A DNA stretch of 64,000 nucleotides. Origin: Lysobacter_L cavernae (GTDB taxonomy: Bacteria; Pseudomonadota; Gammaproteobacteria; Xanthomonadales; Xanthomonadaceae). The translations under genes and the position numbers were made by a program. The notes under the pieces are model-generated. The model was not told where the DNA came from and ran no database searches. It worked only from the letters and a program-made list of their open reading frames with translations. The stretch covers positions 124,001 through 188,000 of the forward strand of contig NZ_JBHRXK010000001.1 in NCBI RefSeq assembly GCF_042648505.1, read 5' to 3'. Of this stretch, positions 63,566 through 64,000 are shown one piece after another (the first letter of the stretch is position 1; each line of letters begins with the position of its first letter).

Positions 63566-63879
63566 GCCTCCAATTGCCAAGCTCAGAGGAAAAGAAGCGT
63601 GCGCTGGAGACCTTCTGCGAGAAGGCTGGTGGCGTCGAAGGCTTGCGACGCCTAGCACAAAAGGAGCTGTCAAAAAAGGGCTGTATCGCGGCACAGAGGC
63701 GCGCTCAAGCAATGGCCCGGAGATTGGGCAGGCCCCAGTGCAACGCCAAGACCGAGGTGGGAATGCGTTGTACCCGCATCGCTGCCCCAAATCGTAGCCA
63801 GTGCGGCCAGCATCGCGGGGACGCGCCTCGCTTCAAGAAGAGTGATCGCCAGCGTTGCCGCACGCTAGGTCTCGGCTAG
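63562..63879 (+). CDS. Small Cys/His (zinc-binding) element protein
   Basis: A 105-residue basic protein with GTG start overlapping the previous stop (GTGA) and GGAGG six bases upstream. The C-terminal half has Cys-x9-Cys-x10-Cys-x2-His (CNAKTEVGMRC ... CGQH), a likely zinc-binding cluster of the type seen in small phage proteins. The N-terminus is helical (KKRALETFCEKAGGVEGLRRLAQKELSKKG). Function unknown. Confidence 0.65.
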   Translation: MSLQLPSSEEKKRALETFCEKAGGVEGLRRLAQKELSKKGCIAAQRRAQAMARRLGRPQCNAKTEVGMRCTRIAAPNRSQCGQHRGDAPRFKKSDRQRCRTLGLG

Positions 63880-63920
63880 GTCGGGTTCCTGATGCGCGCG
63901 CGTAAGACTTAGGTGAGTTT

Positions 63921-64000
63921 ATGAAACTGAAGCAGCTAACCGATTGCTTGTCGCTACCTCCCAGATCGGTGGTCACGCCGCGCGCTTCGAAGCCCGGAAG
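63921..64000 (+). CDS. Start of a further element ORF (cut by window edge)
   Basis: ATG at 63921 opens MKLKQLTDCLSLPPRSVVTPRASK with no stop to the edge. AGGTGAG lies five bases before it, and it is 42 bp after the previous gene on the same strand. Only 26 codons are visible, so the family cannot be judged. Confidence 0.5.
   Translation, partial: MKLKQLTDCLSLPPRSVVTPRASKPG

Larger units (their letters stand above)
57635..64000. mobile_element. Phage-like integrative element inserted at the ssrA 3' end (right end not in window)
   Basis: Starts at the CCA end of tmRNA. A P4-type integrase directly follows, then a string of plus-strand genes with overlaps and strong ribosome sites. It includes an AlpA-like regulator and a replication module. 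Base use is more A/T-rich and codon choice less biased than in the flanking core. The expected attL core is the last 20-40 bp of ssrA; the matching attR lies beyond 64000. It could be a prophage, a phage satellite or a genomic island. No structural phage gene is certain in the visible part. Confidence 0.85.

Overview
The window is high-GC bacterial chromosome from a member of the Xanthomonadaceae/Lysobacteraceae, probably a Lysobacter- or Luteimonas-like genus. The evidence is a syntenic rpf quorum-sensing cluster (acnB, acnA/rpfA, rpfB, rpfF, rpfC, rpfG, lysS, prfB, recJ, rpfE, greA, carB, carA, dapB), the divergent fur/omlA(bamE) pair, and a cysteine-free Fur of the Pseudomonas/Xanthomonas type. 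rpfH and rpfD of Xanthomonas campestris are missing, so Xanthomonas itself is less likely. Almost all of the window is core genome. Accessory character is confined to the two ends.

Left end (1-3.7 kb, minus strand): a five-gene operon that I read as a divergent functional-amyloid (Fap-like) secretion system. Its order is a Gly-rich secreted protein, a 140-aa secreted protein, a periplasmic C39 cysteine peptidase, a 173-aa secreted protein and a FapF-like outer-membrane transporter cut by the window edge. Both small secreted proteins carry a Sec signal and, further in, a motif with the exact spacing of a double-glycine leader (Ile -12, Leu -7, Leu -4, Gly-Gly). That is the motif class cut by C39 peptidases. 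A sigma-54-like promoter lies in front of the operon.

4-19.5 kb: housekeeping genes rarA, lolA, ftsK, ald, trxB, a FemAB-like protein, aat, infA, clpA, clpS, then a translationally coupled ybjN-like/nudJ/mnmA/hflD operon.

19.7-44.8 kb: divergent aconitases and the rpf cluster. RpfF makes the DSF signal. The RpfC hybrid kinase and RpfG HD-GYP phosphodiesterase sense it and turn it into c-di-GMP degradation. RpfB is the linked acyl-CoA ligase. lysS, prfB (with a programmed +1 frameshift), recJ, rpfE, greA, carAB and dapB follow.

44.9-57.6 kb: a GST-like protein, the hrcA-grpE-dnaK-dnaJ heat-shock operon, recN, fur/bamE, rnfH-ratA, smpB, a CHASE/PAS sensor kinase and ssrA (tmRNA). Two intergenic elements here share an unusual design: arms of a 7-bp TGATTGG-type repeat in inverted orientation around a terminator hairpin.

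57.6-64 kb: an integrated phage-like element entering the 3' end of ssrA. It has a P4-type integrase, two ORFs with structured leaders, an AlpA-like regulator, a 434-aa unknown protein, a DUF1376-like and a replication-P-like protein, and a small Cys/His protein. It continues past the right edge. Dispersed inverted repeats of the CGTCATTCCCGCGAA type occur in several intergenic gaps. No tRNA, rRNA or CRISPR array was seen.
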